Source: Tetrahymena elliotti 4EA (lineage: Eukaryota; Ciliophora; Oligohymenophorea; Hymenostomatida; Tetrahymenidae). Taken from it: 64,000 nt of DNA. Below the pieces are notes generated by a model. The model was given only the letters and a program-made list of their open reading frames with translations, did not search any database and was not told the DNA's origin. Where the stretch lies: the NCBI GenBank assembly GCA_000231825.2, contig JH720312.1, forward strand, positions 533,718 to 597,717, in the 5' to 3' direction. A program made the position numbers and the translations under genes. Of the stretch, positions 40,238 to 53,608 are shown one piece after another (positions within the stretch are counted from its first letter, which is position 1; the number at the start of each line of letters is the position of its first letter).

Positions 40238-40859
40238 TTCCTTCTTTGTAATTTTTTTAATTAATTTATATTTAAATAGATTTTTATTATTTAATAAATT
40301 AATTATCAAAATTTATCATGAATTTTTTCTAATAATTTAAAAATGGATAATTGGTAAAAAATTAGTAAATAATCTATAAATTAATAAGATCAATTTTTTT
40401 TAAAAAAATAAATTAATTTCTTAATAAAATTTAATAAATTAATTTTTTTCTCTCTTAATGCTTGCTTATTATATAGTAGTTATTAATTATATATTAAATA
40501 TCCATGAGGGGAGCTTCTACAGATATGGCTTTTTTCCAATAGAAATTAATTGAAAATATAATTGCCTATAAGACAAATAAACTAAATTTAATTATCATTA
40601 AGATTCATATTACTAGAGGTCTTGAAGTAATATACTGTAAACAATTTTCTTTTAAATTCTATTAATTAGAAAATTGAAGTAATATTTTTGTTAATAAAGC
40701 TTTTGTTTAAAATAAAAGAAGGTTGGAGTAATCTAAAATCTAATTTTTTTATTTTATCAATAACTTTTATTTTATTTTTTAGAATTTTCTCTAAACAACT
40801 TAGAAAACCTAACATTAAAAATAAAACATTTCATTTGGATTATTTAAAACAGTATTAAT
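40238..40859. other. Spacer upstream of copy G; left part of a duplicated block
   Basis: The promoter region of copy G. From about 40480 the sequence matches 54240 onwards (for example the segment with AAAGAAGGTTGGAGTAATC at about 40715 and 54475). It is non-coding, and no gene is seen. Confidence 0.5.
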
Positions 40860-41520
40860 TATACTAATTTCCATTCAATGTTTTTATGTCTATCAAATCT
40901 AAGAGGAGTTTAGTTCATCTGAGTTTATTCATTTGGTAATTAATGGACCTAAATTCATTTATATAAGTAAACTCTGATTGTAAACACAATAAAAGTAATC
41001 AAAACTAGTATCTCATCAATTTAAATCATCAAATCATTGTGAAAGTATGTAATAATTTTAATTTTTTTGTAAACACACTCAATTACTAAAAGAAAATTTA
41101 TCCTCAATAGGAAGTAATTCTATTTCACTAAATCTTAACTCTAAACTATTATTTGCTCTCTAAAAGTTCCAAAGTTATTCTCAAAAAATTATGACCATTT
41201 TAGATAAGTAAGTCAATTAATATTTATTTACTTTAACAATACCACTATTTATTAAGCCATTTTTATTTCAACACAACTATTCAATGAAAAGTTATTGGGA
41301 TCAGCAAGTAAATCTGTATTCCTAGAGAAAATAGTACATGCCTCTTTCTCAAATAATTTCTATTCATTTCTTGTTTATTTTATATTAATTCATAAAAGGA
41401 ATTTAGCTTATCTTTTGATTGGTTGACTTAATATTGGGTAAAATTAAGATAAAGTGTCAGTAATTATGTATTATTTTAAAATGTACCAGTATGAGTGGTG
41501 AAATGCCTTGTCATCCATCT
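40860..41520 (-). pseudogene. PAS-family C-terminal remnant M
   Basis: Reading the minus strand from 41520, family pieces appear in order but in different frames: LADPNNFSLNSC (compare LTDEGFSLDEC in copy C), then YFHNDLMIQIDEILVL leading into a helix, then KLLLDLIDIKTLNGNQY with a TGA in front of it. Frame changes and an internal TGA make it a pseudogene of the last exons only. No PAS or N-terminal part is present. The 54600-54870 copy is related and shorter. Confidence 0.65.
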
Positions 41521-41899
41521 ATAAATTTTATTAAAAAAATTAATTATTTTTCAAAGAAAAATAGGATTTTAATATTTTAAAGTGAAAAATTAAGTAATTA
41601 AAATGATTACTTATTATTATTATTATTCTTTTAGATTTAAATGAATTTTAAATCATAAAATTTTAAACTTACATTTACATTAAAAAGAAAAAAATTATAT
41701 GATTAAAATCTTAAAATCAAAGAGATTTTATTTTTTAATTGTAACAAATATTTTTGTTGTGATGATGTATTAAAAATAAATAATTTTATATTATTTTGTT
41801 TCTTCTATTTCTTTTTCTAAATCACTTTTTTAATTTTCTTTTGGATTGATAAGTAAAAGTAAATATCTAAGCAATTTATCTAATCATTTATTCAAACCA
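41521..41899. other. Spacer between remnants M and K
   Basis: A+T-rich with a (TTA)n run near 41610. No gene seen. Weak resemblance to the 3' end of D-type copies from about 41820 is too decayed to call. Confidence 0.4.
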
Positions 41900-43697
41900 C
41901 AGATTTCTGAGCTATTTGTACAAATCCTGTTTTAAAAAGCCCATTTGCTATTTAATTGCATTCTTCAATTGAAAACTTATTATCATTTTAAAGATTTTAG
42001 CTTTGACTGATAGCCTTACAGGAATTTTCCTCAAATACACTTTTTGCAAATTCTTTAAACTCACCTTAAATATCCAAGTTGTATACAATTAATAAACCAA
42101 ATCGTTCAAAATTTCAAGTTATTTTTAGGATTTTTTAGCAGTGTCAACAATTAACTGAGTAAATTGTAAATTCTCACCTTATTATAACTTTAAAATAATA
42201 AATTATTTCCTTACAATTTCTATATTGATTACATAGTCACTTGCATCAATAATATTATTTAATTTACAAAAAATGCTTATTTTATTTAAATTTACTTAAA
42301 AATAATATTTTAAACTATCGAATTGATTTAGAAAATTGTTTAAGCAGAAAATAGTTAGTGAACTAGAAATTTAAGTAAGGCAGAAGAAAGCTAAAAATGC
42401 AAACAAAGGTTTTTAAATTGAATGAATAGATGTTATTTTTTGCACTTATATTCTTCTTTTTTAATACTTATTCTCCTATTTAGATTTAAAAGTTTTGTTG
42501 GCTTGTAAATCTATTTTTTTAGAGTATTTTTTTATCACTATTTTTTTCCACAGCTTCATCTATTAAATTCAAGCAATTATTTGTCTCTTGTATCATAAAC
42601 ATTAAAGTTTTAGGCGTTAATGTGGCAAATATTTTCAAAATTGTTTATATCTTTTAGTAGAAATAATAGTTGACTAATGGAAGAGTAAGAGCAAATATAA
42701 AAGTTGCTATTAAGATGGTAATTAAAAATATAAACATATTCTATTGATTATGATCTAATGTTTAATATACTTTTTAAGAAAAATCATCTGAAATATTAGA
42801 TAATATTTTTTAGCTAGCAATAAAGTTTAATTACATTTCATTTAAATTATATTAATTGATAACAAAATTATTGTTAATTTAATATAGTTATGCAAAATTT
42901 ATTATTAAAGAATAACCAAACAAAAGTTTTTTTGTAGTAGGAGCTCCAAACAAACTAACAAACATTGAATTAAATTAACTTTCAAGCACTAAATTGTAAG
43001 GATTAGTGTTAATTTTATCAGTATTAATAAATTAAACTACTAAGTTTCTTATTATATTATTAATTTTTAATGATACTTGGGAAATCCTTTGTTTTAACTA
43101 AGTGTTCTAAGATTCCTAATATCCAAACTAAGGTTTCTGAATAAGTTCTTAAAATAACCTATCTGAAAGTACTTCACCCATAGGATTTTTTATTTAAGAT
43201 CCCCAGTCAACATACTATTGATCTCTTTTTTAGATATTTAATTATTTATCTAAGCTTAAAAATATAGCGAGGCTAACCATTAGAAAGGATGATAGCCCAA
43301 TAACTCCAATCAACTTCACAAAAAAAATACCAACAAACTTTTCTTTTTGATTCATTTACTTGATTATTGATTTTCTATTTTTTAAATATTATTTTTAATT
43401 GATAAATGATAATAATTAAATGGTTACCTTAAAACAGAACTATTTTTAGAAGAACAAAACTTGCTTCAAAAAGAGCTTCATCACGTTTTTTGTTGGTTGA
43501 AAATTATTTAATTTCTTTAAACCTACTACTTTTCTGTTTTTGAATACTGTCTAAATTGCTATTTTTTACATTATGATTATCAATAAAATGATTCAAGATA
43601 CTTGGCTTATTTTTTAAAGAAGCTACTGATTTTTATTCAGATAAAAAAACTACTCTTTATGTTTCAGAGTTTTTTATTTCACTTTTTTTTTATTATT
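41900..43697 (-). pseudogene. PAS-family C-terminal half, fragment K
   Basis: Closely matches copy D at about 26020-27580 and copy J at about 59080-60870. This covers the first C-terminal helix, the DWGS-type motif (43190-43210), the second helix near 42700, the FTPK-type motif near 42610 and the region around 42430-42480. The PAS, the N-terminal half and the last exon are absent. Homology ends sharply at 43697, where retroelement-derived sequence begins. With no start and no end it should be a pseudogene fragment. Confidence 0.72.
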
Positions 43698-43739
43698 ATA
43701 TACAAAATCAGAAATAAAAAAAACAAAGAAGTAATAATA

Positions 43740-45560
43740 AAAAAAAGCTGAACTTGAGAAAATAAAAATTATCTAAGAAGCAAATAAAGAAATAAGATTT
43801 ATAACAAAAAATAGTAAAATAATTTTAACTTTAAAAGTTTTTGGAGGAATGAAATTGATAAAATGTGTCTCATAAGAAAAACTAATCAAGAGAGTATTAT
43901 GCTAAATGCAAAAACCTATTTACCTTACACTAAGAGTGTCTGATCATAGATTATACTAAAGATCCCATTTATTAGGGCTAGGATGTGATATTTGACGAAA
44001 GTTGGAAACAATAGGCCTTAGATAAATAGATTGGCTTTTGGAAAAGTATCCAAGATTTTCATACAGAAAGGTTCCAGGATTTGATAGACTCCTGGATGTA
44101 ATGTTTTAACCATCAAAATAAGTAGGAGAATACAAAACGATATTCTAGAAATTGGATAGATAATAGTGAGAAACGAATCATGCATGGAACATAAGAGCAC
44201 TATTAAGTTAAAAAATATAAAGGTCAGTAGCTAAAATAATTAAAATATTCACATGGAAGGAAGATAAATTTACATAGTAAAAGATAAGAAAAATAAATAA
44301 ATTGAAGCATGCAGACCAACATCAATCCTTCCGCTATTTGTTAAATTAATTGAAGATATGATTTATCAATACATATGTGATCAAATAGAATAAGGTAATA
44401 TTAAAGAAGTGAATATCAGATAAAAAGGTTTCTAACCAGGGAAAACAACAATAAACATATAAACCAATGACTCACTTAAAAAATATTAAAAACCAATATT
44501 TAAACTACTATGGTTTCAAAGGAGTATTTGATATCCCTGACCACAATAAATTATTTGAAAAAGTAATACCACAGAGAGGATTCTCTGAAAAAATAATTAA
44601 ACTAATCAGATGGGTTTTAGTAAATTAACTAAATGGAAAAAAAATAAAGCATGAAACACTGCAAGGAAGTAAACTGTTACTGATACTCTTCATATACTAT
44701 ATACAACATGTAATAGACTAATGGATAACAAGTGATATGAAAATATAATATTTTCTATATGTCAATGACTTAATGATAACATCAAAAACAATCAAAAATA
44801 TAAAATCTTGGGAAAAAAAGAAAATTTAATGGAAAGAGACAACAAGGATGTATGGTCAAAACATAAATGCAGCACTAGCACTCCTAAAATTGAAAAAATT
44901 TATGATGACATTACAATCAGAATGTTATGAAATTAAGAGATAATAGAGAATTCATATTATATATCACAATGATTAAGATAAATTACAATTGATTTAGTAG
45001 AAACAGAAGAATATATAAAAATATAAAAAGAAAAAAAACTATAAGCAAAAACAACTCTAGAGATCTTTACTCTAATCGACAATTATAATTTGAAACATAT
45101 ATAACAAGTGAGAAATAAAAGACATGGAGATGTGTTAAATGCAGTTGGAAAGTCTCACAGACATCTTTGAAAAACATAGTCAAAGTAAATCTAAAGTATG
45201 ATAATGCTAAACAATCTAAAAACAACAGATTGGAAAGAAATCAATCCAAATCTAAAAAGAAACAGAAGAAAAAATTAAAGAAAGAAAAGAAGAAAAAGAA
45301 ATTGAGAAAGAAATATTTTATTTAACAAATGGGATTTATCTATTTCAAAATCAAGGATCAGAGATTAGTGTTAGATAAAAAATTTTAGAATACATCAAAA
45401 AAAATAAAAGAATATCCACAAATAGACACAATAAAAAATTTTATATCACTTTCAAAATGACTATTAATATTAATATGGAGACTGAAGAGATTTAAGAAAA
45501 TCTGGTAATAAGGTTACTCCAGAAAGAAAAAAAAAATATACTGAATAGAATTAAATATTA
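43740..45560 (+). mobile_element. Decayed non-LTR (LINE-like) retrotransposon with reverse transcriptase remnant
   Basis: The A-rich plus strand differs from the surrounding T-rich minus-strand genes. Reverse transcriptase landmarks appear in order: RPTSILPLFVKLIED (about 44310), GFQPGKTT (44427), GFKGVFDIPDHNKLF (44512), LQGSKLLLILF (44660) and LYVNDLMITSKT (44755). This order is that of LINE-type reverse transcriptases. There is a +1 frame change between 44427 and 44512. The usual first Asp of motif A is Gly and the YxDD box reads YVND, so it is inactive. Upstream text to 43740 and the Lys-rich text to 45560 probably belong to it, but no endonuclease domain or poly(A) end is clear. In Tetrahymena, REP-type non-LTR elements are known from the germline genome. 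Confidence 0.7.
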
Positions 45561-46689
45561 ATATGAGTAAAACTAAGAAATATTTTATATCCATGTGGCG
45601 CATTTGAATTTGAATTTTAAAATATGTTAAAATAATTAAAAGATTAAAAAATTTAAATTGATTAATTAACAAAATTTATAAAAATAAGTTATCCTTTTTT
45701 AAAAATAATTTATTATTTTTAAACATTTTATGGTCAAAAATTAACATACTTACAAAAATCTAGAAATAAATTTTTTTACAAAAGGCATCCTAAATTAAGA
45801 TATTTACAAAAATAAAATATATAAAGAAATTAATATAGTTTTTTGGTTTTCTTCTTTTCTCATGGGTTTTTTTGTTTCTTGAGGATTTAAAAGTATGTGA
45901 GACAAATCTGTGAGAATAGTTGTAATTGTTTCTTGAGGATTTAAAAGTATGTGAGACAAATCTGTGAGAATAGTTGTAAAAATATACCTTTCAGAAAAAT
46001 TAAAAAATTATTTCTTAAAAAAAATTAAAGAAGTAAATAGATTTATTTATGGTAGGTAAAATTTTTTATTTTGAGTAATTATGTAAATGTAATAACTTAG
46101 ATCTCAATGTAGATATATTTTATTAAGGTACTTTACTAAATATTTTAACTTTTGACCCACTTTATTTTCAAATAAAAGAATTAAAAATAATAACTAAAAA
46201 ATTTTTACTAATCAAATTTTAAAAAAACTTATCACAAAATAAATAAAAAGTTAAAAATTTAATTAAAAAAATAAATGTTTTCACTATTTCTAAAGAAGAA
46301 AAGAAAATATAAAAATAAAAAGAAAGGAAAATTTAATTTTACATTTAATTATAAATTTTTAAAACTTAGCTAGTTGCTCGCAATAAATTAAAACTCATTC
46401 CAACATTTTTATTCAATATTGTTAAAAAATGATAGTTTTTTGAATGATATATTAGAGGAGAAAAGTGAGTTTGTTAAAATTTTTATAATATCCTAATAAA
46501 TGTGCACAATTTCAAGAGTAGATAGTTTTTTTAATTTGTAATTTAATTGAAGGGAAAATCTTAAAACGGTTGTAACTTCAATGATGATGCAGTATTAGGT
46601 AAAATATATTTCATTTGTTTGAAAATAAATTTTTTCATAACGAAAAATACAATTAAAATTGTTAATTAAATTTATCATTAAAATTTATT
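45561..46689. other. Non-coding spacer with a 54-bp duplication
   Basis: A+T-rich and without an open frame of note, apart from the tandem duplication described separately. It separates the retroelement relic from the 3' end of copy H. Confidence 0.5.
45872..45979. repeat. Perfect 54-bp tandem duplication (two copies)
   Basis: Unit one is 45872-45925 and unit two 45926-45979, identical over the full length. Each begins TTGTTTCTTGAGGATTT. Identity in non-coding DNA points to a recent duplication. The unit has more G than its surroundings. Confidence 0.9.
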
Positions 46690-49600
46690 TCATTTTTAAA
46701 TCTTTAGATAACTTAGAATGTATTAATTTTCTTCAATGATTTAAATATCAATTAGATCTAGGAGTTGTTTTGCATGTTTAATTTTTTTTATTAAAGACCC
46801 AATGAAAGAAAAAAATGTAATGTAGATTGAGAATATGGAGGTAATAATTGCCAAAAATAAGAAAAGATAGTTCATTTTAAGCATCTATTCATAATGATCA
46901 TACAAGATTTCTATCATCTATTTGATTAAAATTTCTATTATATACTCAAAGTAGATTCTTGAATAAAAATTTTGAAAGTTACTAAATTCTTTCTCTTAAG
47001 TTAGTATTATTTAAGTAAATTTTTATAAATCATTTTCATGGTAGACTGAAACTCTTTATGCGTAAAGATTTATTAAATATTAAGCTGTTTGAATTAGTCC
47101 TTTCTTAAAAATTCCATTAGCAATAGAATTGCATTCGTCCATAGAAAATAAATTGTCACTTAAGAGATTTAAATTTTCACTAATAGCCTCACATGAGTTG
47201 TTTTCAAACATTTTGTTAGCATAATCTTTGAATGAAGATTAAATATCCATATTAAATAGTTAATTAACTAAATCATTCAAAATCTAAATTTAAGTTTGTT
47301 TCTAGTCTGCATAGTCTTATGCCAAATTAATGAACTCTTAATCTTAATTGTTCTCAAGATTTGTTACTATTAATGGAACTCTTAAAACCTAGATATTGAC
47401 AATATAATCACTAAGCGTTACTAAATTATCTATCATACAAAAAAAAAATAAATATTTTTGAGATAATAATAAAAATAAATCTAATACTTAAAAATTTTCT
47501 ATTAACTTTCTGCTTTGCAATGAAATTTTAGAGTACGAAATAGTTTGTTACACTGGCTACTTAAGAAAGGCAGAAAAATGCTAAAGATACTATTATTATT
47601 TTAAGGTTAAATTAAATGATACTATTTGTGGCACTTATATTTTTTTTCTTCTATATCTATGTTTCTATTTAGTTCAAAAGGCTTTACTGAGTAGTAATTT
47701 TATTTTTTGAGATGAATTTTTAATTACTCTGTTTTTAAACATTTGAATCAATTAGGTTCTGGCAATTAACTATTTCCGAAATCATACAAACTAGATTTTT
47801 TGGTGTAAAAGTAGCAAATAATTTTAAAATCACCTAAATGTTTTACAAGAAGTAGTAATTAATTAGTGGAAGAGTCAGAGCAAATAAGAAAGTAGTCACT
47901 AATATTACTATCAAAAATATTAACATAACATTCATATTTGAATCTAAGATATCATTAACTTTTTCAGATACATTCTTGGATATACTAGAAAATACATTAT
48001 TATTAGATATATAATTTAGAGAAATATCTGAATTATAAAAAGAATAATGATCTAAATCAAATGAAACATAGTAAAGATTTGCATAATTAATAAATAAACA
48101 ATAACCAAAATTTAGGCTGAAAGTTTAATAATTGCTCAGAATATTTAACATTTTTTAGTCAAACTATTCATTCAGTACAAAATTGTAAAAATCAGTTTTA
48201 GTTTTATCAGAGCTGATAAACTAATTCAATAGTTTTTTTATAGTGTAATAGTTTTAAAAAAATACTTTTTAGATTCTTTATTTTATCTAATTTTATTGTG
48301 ATTATCCATAACTAAATATTGGTATATTAATAAGATAGGTGTAATACCTATCAGAAAGTATTTCTCCCATAGGGTTTTTAATTTAAGAACCCCAATTTAC
48401 ATTATATAAATCTTCTTTTTAGATTGATAATTATTTATTTAAACTAAAGAACATGATAAAGCTCATAGCCAAAAAAGTTATTAATGCTACAACACCAAAT
48501 AATCTTACAATATTTATGCCTCTGAACTTTTATTTTTCATTCATTTTCTTTATAATTGATTTTCTATTTAAAAAAAATATTTTTATATTGTAAAGGTTCT
48601 AAAAATTATATTTAATTTTAATTAAATTTACCTTAAAATGGAGCTATTTTTAGAGGAATGAATGCTAGTCTCAATAAAAGCTTCTTAAACTTATTATTAA
48701 TTTGAAAACAAATTTTAGCTTTCTTTTTAACCACTACTCATATTTTATTAACTTGTTTTATGATTAATAGTTTTCACTTTATAGTTATCAATATCAATAA
48801 AGTAATTCCAGCTACTCTATCTATTCTTTATTGAATCTAAAGTATTATATTCTGAAAAAAATGCTGCTCTTTGTAGTTGAGAATATTTTGTTTCACTTTT
48901 TTTAAAATATGGTAATTCATTAATTCTTGGTGAAAAATATGTTTCCTGATTGCTTCTAAATGATTAAATATCTTTTTAGTTTGGGTTTTATAATTTAATA
49001 CTGCTTGAAGAGGCAATAACATTTTTAGAGGTATAAGCACTGCTGCTATTCTATACTAATCTTGTATTTTCAAGTAAATAAGTTTCATTAAGAATTTTTT
49101 CTTCTGCCTAAGCAATTTTTTATCTAAAGTAAGGAGAAAGTAGAGTTGTAGTTTCAAAAGAAAAAAATTCAGTCTTTTTTATATCTTTTGTACCTTCTTT
49201 CATAATTTAACCCTAATCAAAACAGTTTTAATTATTATTGTTATCTTATTATTAGCAAAGAATTTAGTTTAATAAATTTTTTTAAGAGTTATGAATTTTT
49301 TCTAATTCCTATTTATTAAAATCCATCCAATCTTTAAGATAATTCAATTATTCTATCTTTAAATTATTGTCAAAAATTTAAACCATTTCTCTTATTTAAA
49401 TTTAAGCAATATCAATTTCTGTATTTTAGATGTGTTGAAATTCTCCTTTTACTGCAAAAATTTGATAATCTATCAATTAAAATAAATTCTAGCTATCAGA
49501 GAGCGCATCTTGCAGTTTAATAAGTTATTCTTAGTCTCTTGGCTTGAATAATATGGTTGTGAATTCTCTATCTACTGTTTTAACTTCTTCTAGTTTTTCA

Positions 49601-52093
49601 ATATCTTATTTAATAAAAATTAAAACTAAATTTATCAAATATTAAATAAAATTATCAGTTACTTTTCAGGTATAAATTAATAATAATTGGAAAACAAGGA
49701 ATGAAAGAACTAAGACTAATTTTAGAAATTTTTTATTTAGGAACAGATACAGCTAAAATTTGTTGATAGAATTCATAAGAAACAGTTTGTATTTGAAAAT
49801 CCTATTTTCTATCTACTAATATGTATTGTGTACCATTATTTACCAAACTTATTTAGGCACAAATACCAAAGTCATATGTTTCTAATTAGCAAGTCTATAG
49901 ATTTATATTATAAGCTATAGCCCAATTATCCTTATCTACTCCTATAATTGGATTGAAATGAGAAGTATTGTTGAATCTATTTATTTTAGTCAGATAATTT
50001 TTTAAAATTTAGTCATGATGTTTAGCGATTAATTTAGGTTACATAAAGCTAATATTTTTATCAATAACTTCCTTGTTATTTAATATTTTAACAATTTTTT
50101 CAAAATTATTTGAAACTTTGACTATCTTACCTAAATTGTCTGAAAGGTTAATAAAAACATAAACATATTTTTCATCTGCAACATGACATTGTTAAGCTTA
50201 ATTGTGAATTTATATTTTATTTTAGATCATTCTTTTATAAATTTTCCTTAGGTCTTCTCCAGCAAGTAAATAATTTTCATAAATTTCAATTAAAAATTCT
50301 AGCTTTTAGCTACGTATCTATTTTTTAATCAAATTTTTTATCTTTGTATCAATGTCATTCCTTAATTTATAGATTTTTGCTAAATCTTAATTCATTTTTT
50401 TGATGTCAATATAATCAGAGCTGATAGAAAGTAGAGCTCGTTTTTTTTCTGATAAAAAATTTTAGATTTAACTAAAACATTAGTTGACTTCTTCGTCGAA
50501 TTCTATCATATTTATAAATTCAAATTTCTACTCTTCACTATTACTACATTTGAATATAGTGCCCTTTTGCAAATCCTTGGCTATTTAAATTATCACTTTT
50601 ATAGATTTCATTTTAGATATCTATCTGTGAGAGTTTTTCAAAATTTAATTTGCCTTGACAAAAAATTTATTGAAGTTACTCTAAACATCTAACAAAAAAA
50701 TTAAATAAGATAGATGAAGAAAACTGATCTCATTGCATTAAGATAACTTACACTCATAATATCTTTCTATATAATCATAAAGAATATTACTTCTAAAGGT
50801 TTTATCTTTCTCTTCTACTTTCTTTCAAATTTTCAAAAAAATAATGAAATAAAAATATGAATAATTTTATTAAAATTAAAATGTTTTAATGAAGTTTTAC
50901 ATCAGAACAAAAGCAATATTTAGAGTTTTAGCAGCTTTACCTGTGATCTAGTTAAATTTTTTCTAGAAAAATAGATGTTTGAGAACAAAGATATTAGTCA
51001 AAGTCAAGATCTACTCCATAGTAAAGAGTTCTTAAGTAATAATCTACTAAATAATGCTAAAGTCTTTTGTGTGAATTTTTTACTGTCAAATTTAATTCTT
51101 ATAATTACTCCTCATTTTAATATTATTGAAAAAATATATTCATTATATATTATTATCTGTAATATATAATTTATTATGACATTTTATAAGTCATAGGTAT
51201 AGATAGTAATAAGATTAAATTAAATTAATTCCAGTCATCTATATAAACGGTAGCTAATATATTTAGGCTTAAAAAAAAATTGAAAGTGATTAAGTTCTAA
51301 TAGTATAGCTATGAATTTTGGTTTATATAAGGAGAGAAGATGGTTGATAAACAAAATAGAGATAAGAATAGAATAAAGGAAATGATTGATGAGCTTTTAT
51401 CATCAAATATTGCTTATGATGTTACTGCAATAGTTTCTAATACAAATTTAAATTAGCCAATTAATATAGATCTCTCTGAAGCATAATCAGTCATTTTAAA
51501 TAGCAAATTAGAGTTATGCAAGCTGTATAGATAAGCTTTATTTATTAATTTAGAAAAAATTTCTTAAATTGTTCTAGAAATAAATAAATTAATTTACCTA
51601 ACAAATTAGTAAGGATCAAATTCGATGATGAAAGGATAGTACTGTTTTTAAGTTAAAGGCCTGAGAGTATGATAGATGGTGAAAAAAATATGTAATAGTA
51701 AACTTTAGAAAGAAAAGACAATATTTTATTATTATTAAATACTTGCCTCTTTAAAATAAAGATCACAACGTAAATAAATATCATTAAAATTTAAATCATA
51801 TTAAATGATAATAATAACAGCAAAAAGGGGTATGAAGAAGACTCTTATTCTCCAAATAGGATCATGAAATTATTAACATATTAGCAGTTTTTATCTTTCA
51901 CAATAAGAATATTTGTAATTTAAGGAATAATTTATAATTGAACATATTAGAAATTTTTTATGAAGATAAGTATCAAACTAATTCCAAAATTTCTATGAAA
52001 TGATCCAAACAAAGGTATGCTGTTTGTTATAAAGAATTTCTCAAGAATATGATTGCTTAAATGAATTATGTGATATCTTTTATTTTTATTCAT
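46690..52093 (-). CDS. Multi-membrane PAS protein, Tmc-like family, copy H (appears complete)
   Basis: Start ATG at 52093 (MNKNKRYHIIHLSN), the first exon ending at a GTATTTAA donor near 51743. The helical segment and PAS follow; PAS is about 50185-49480 with DEKYVYVFINL, KNISFMQP and GVDKDNWAI. I read 48520-47500 without a break. It holds the first C-terminal helix, VNWGSQIKNPMGEILSD (clearest form of the family motif), the second helix, LFATFTPKNLVCMI, a coil, KKKNISATN and the third helix, ending at a splice donor near 47500. The tail reads LIDIQIIEENQYI with TGA at 46690. It is the intact partner of broken copy E and shows what E lost. Confidence 0.8.
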
Positions 52094-53344
52094 TCTAATG
52101 TTTTGAGATTATTTTATGTTAATATTTATTTAATTTTTTAAAAATAAAATGCAAAAAAAAATAAGTATAGATTAGAAACAATTATCCAAATTTGATATTA
52201 AATGAGAATAAAGAAAAAATCAAGACACATTATTAATCACTTTGTAAATAAATTACTAGTACATTTGAAGAAATTTAAAAATTAAGTGTAAAGAGAATTA
52301 GTTTTGAATAAGCCGCAGTTGAAATCTTTAACATTGCTGAGTAATTTGTAACTAATTAAATTAATAATTTATTCTTACTTTTTTCTTTTTTTAAATCAAA
52401 TATCAAAATTAACCTTTCTTTCCCCACAAAACATATTTTTGCCAATTAATATTGATAAGAATAAAATTTTAACAAAATTTCAGCTTTTATCTAATTATTT
52501 TCTCTGCTTTGAGTCTTTTGATTAAAAATTACAAAAAGAAATATAAACTATTTTTAGTGATAAAAAATATGATTCAGTGAATTTTTAGTTTATTCCCATT
52601 TATTTATTTTTTGCAAATATTGAAACCAAAAATTAATTTTCTTACATTTTAAGTTTACAAATCTATTAATTAGCTTAAAAAATACTAGTGAATCAAATAA
52701 AGAAAAGTCAAAAATAATAAAATAAATTCAGTAAAATCAAAAAGGTTTTTTTAAAAACAACAAGAAAATGTAAAATTTTTTCACAACATACAAATAATCG
52801 TTTTTACTACAGAACTTGATAATTTAAACTAACTTACAATCTTACCAATAAAAAAAGCTAAATGTTAATTAAATTAAAAAACTATTTTCTAGCTTTTAGA
52901 TTCAGTAAAACAAAAAATACAAAAATTAAGGTTACCTTTTCAAACTCTTTATTTTTATTTTCAAAATGTATATTACAAATTAAATTTTTTTCAAAGTGGA
53001 AATTAAGAATTTTTAGTTTTTTTAGAAACCAAACTATAAGAACTATAAGGAATAAAAACTAAATAAGATGCTAATGAGCTAAAAACTCTATTTATAAAAA
53101 TATTTCAGTTTAAAAATAATTTTACATTTTATAAGTTGAAAAAATGAATAGGCTTGATAAAGCAATCTTATGAACTATTTTTATGAATAAAATGATTCAT
53201 AAATAAATACTTTTTGCTTTTGAAGAAGACAATTAATTATTATTTAATTTAAGTCTTGATAAAGATATACAAAATAAATGAAAATAATTACAAGAAAGAT
53301 TAAAATTACTTTCTTCCTTGAAATATCAAAGTAAATAATTAAAT
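52094..53344. other. Duplicated intergenic spacer H-L
   Basis: Counterpart of the spacer at 33936-34628, but with an extra 200 bp or so around 52170-52370 that the other copy lacks. Non-coding. A short plus-strand ORF at 52862 is not conserved in its partner (34170 region), so it is not called. Confidence 0.55.
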
Positions 53345-53608
53345 TTTGTATTTTTAAGTCAGTTAAAATATATCAATTTTCTTCTATTGTTTTGAAATGT
53401 TAAATCAATTCGATAGCTTTTTGTTTATCTGATTTAGCTGATAGAAAACTCAAAGAATTTGAAAAAAGAAATTTAAATAGGAATAATAAATGCTAAAATT
53501 GATAGAAAGAAGATGATATAGTTAATTTTAATCATGAAATCATAACGATCAAAAGTTATTATTTCAATTTTTTATTCAATAATTTTAAATCACATACTTA
53601 AAATATTT
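53345..53608 (-). pseudogene. Last-exon fragment of a G-type copy (L)
   Basis: Matches the C-terminal end of copy G (34630-34890), including the final membrane helix and IEEN-type tail. The TGA position of G is altered, the text before the tail is shifted, and homology stops at about 53606. Only about 85 codons remain. Confidence 0.7.

Noticed and set aside
50975..51169. Paired plus-strand ORFs at 32817-33011 and 50975-51169
   Set aside because: Their similarity reflects the E/H duplication. They are antisense to N-terminal exons of these minus-strand genes, which give the better protein.
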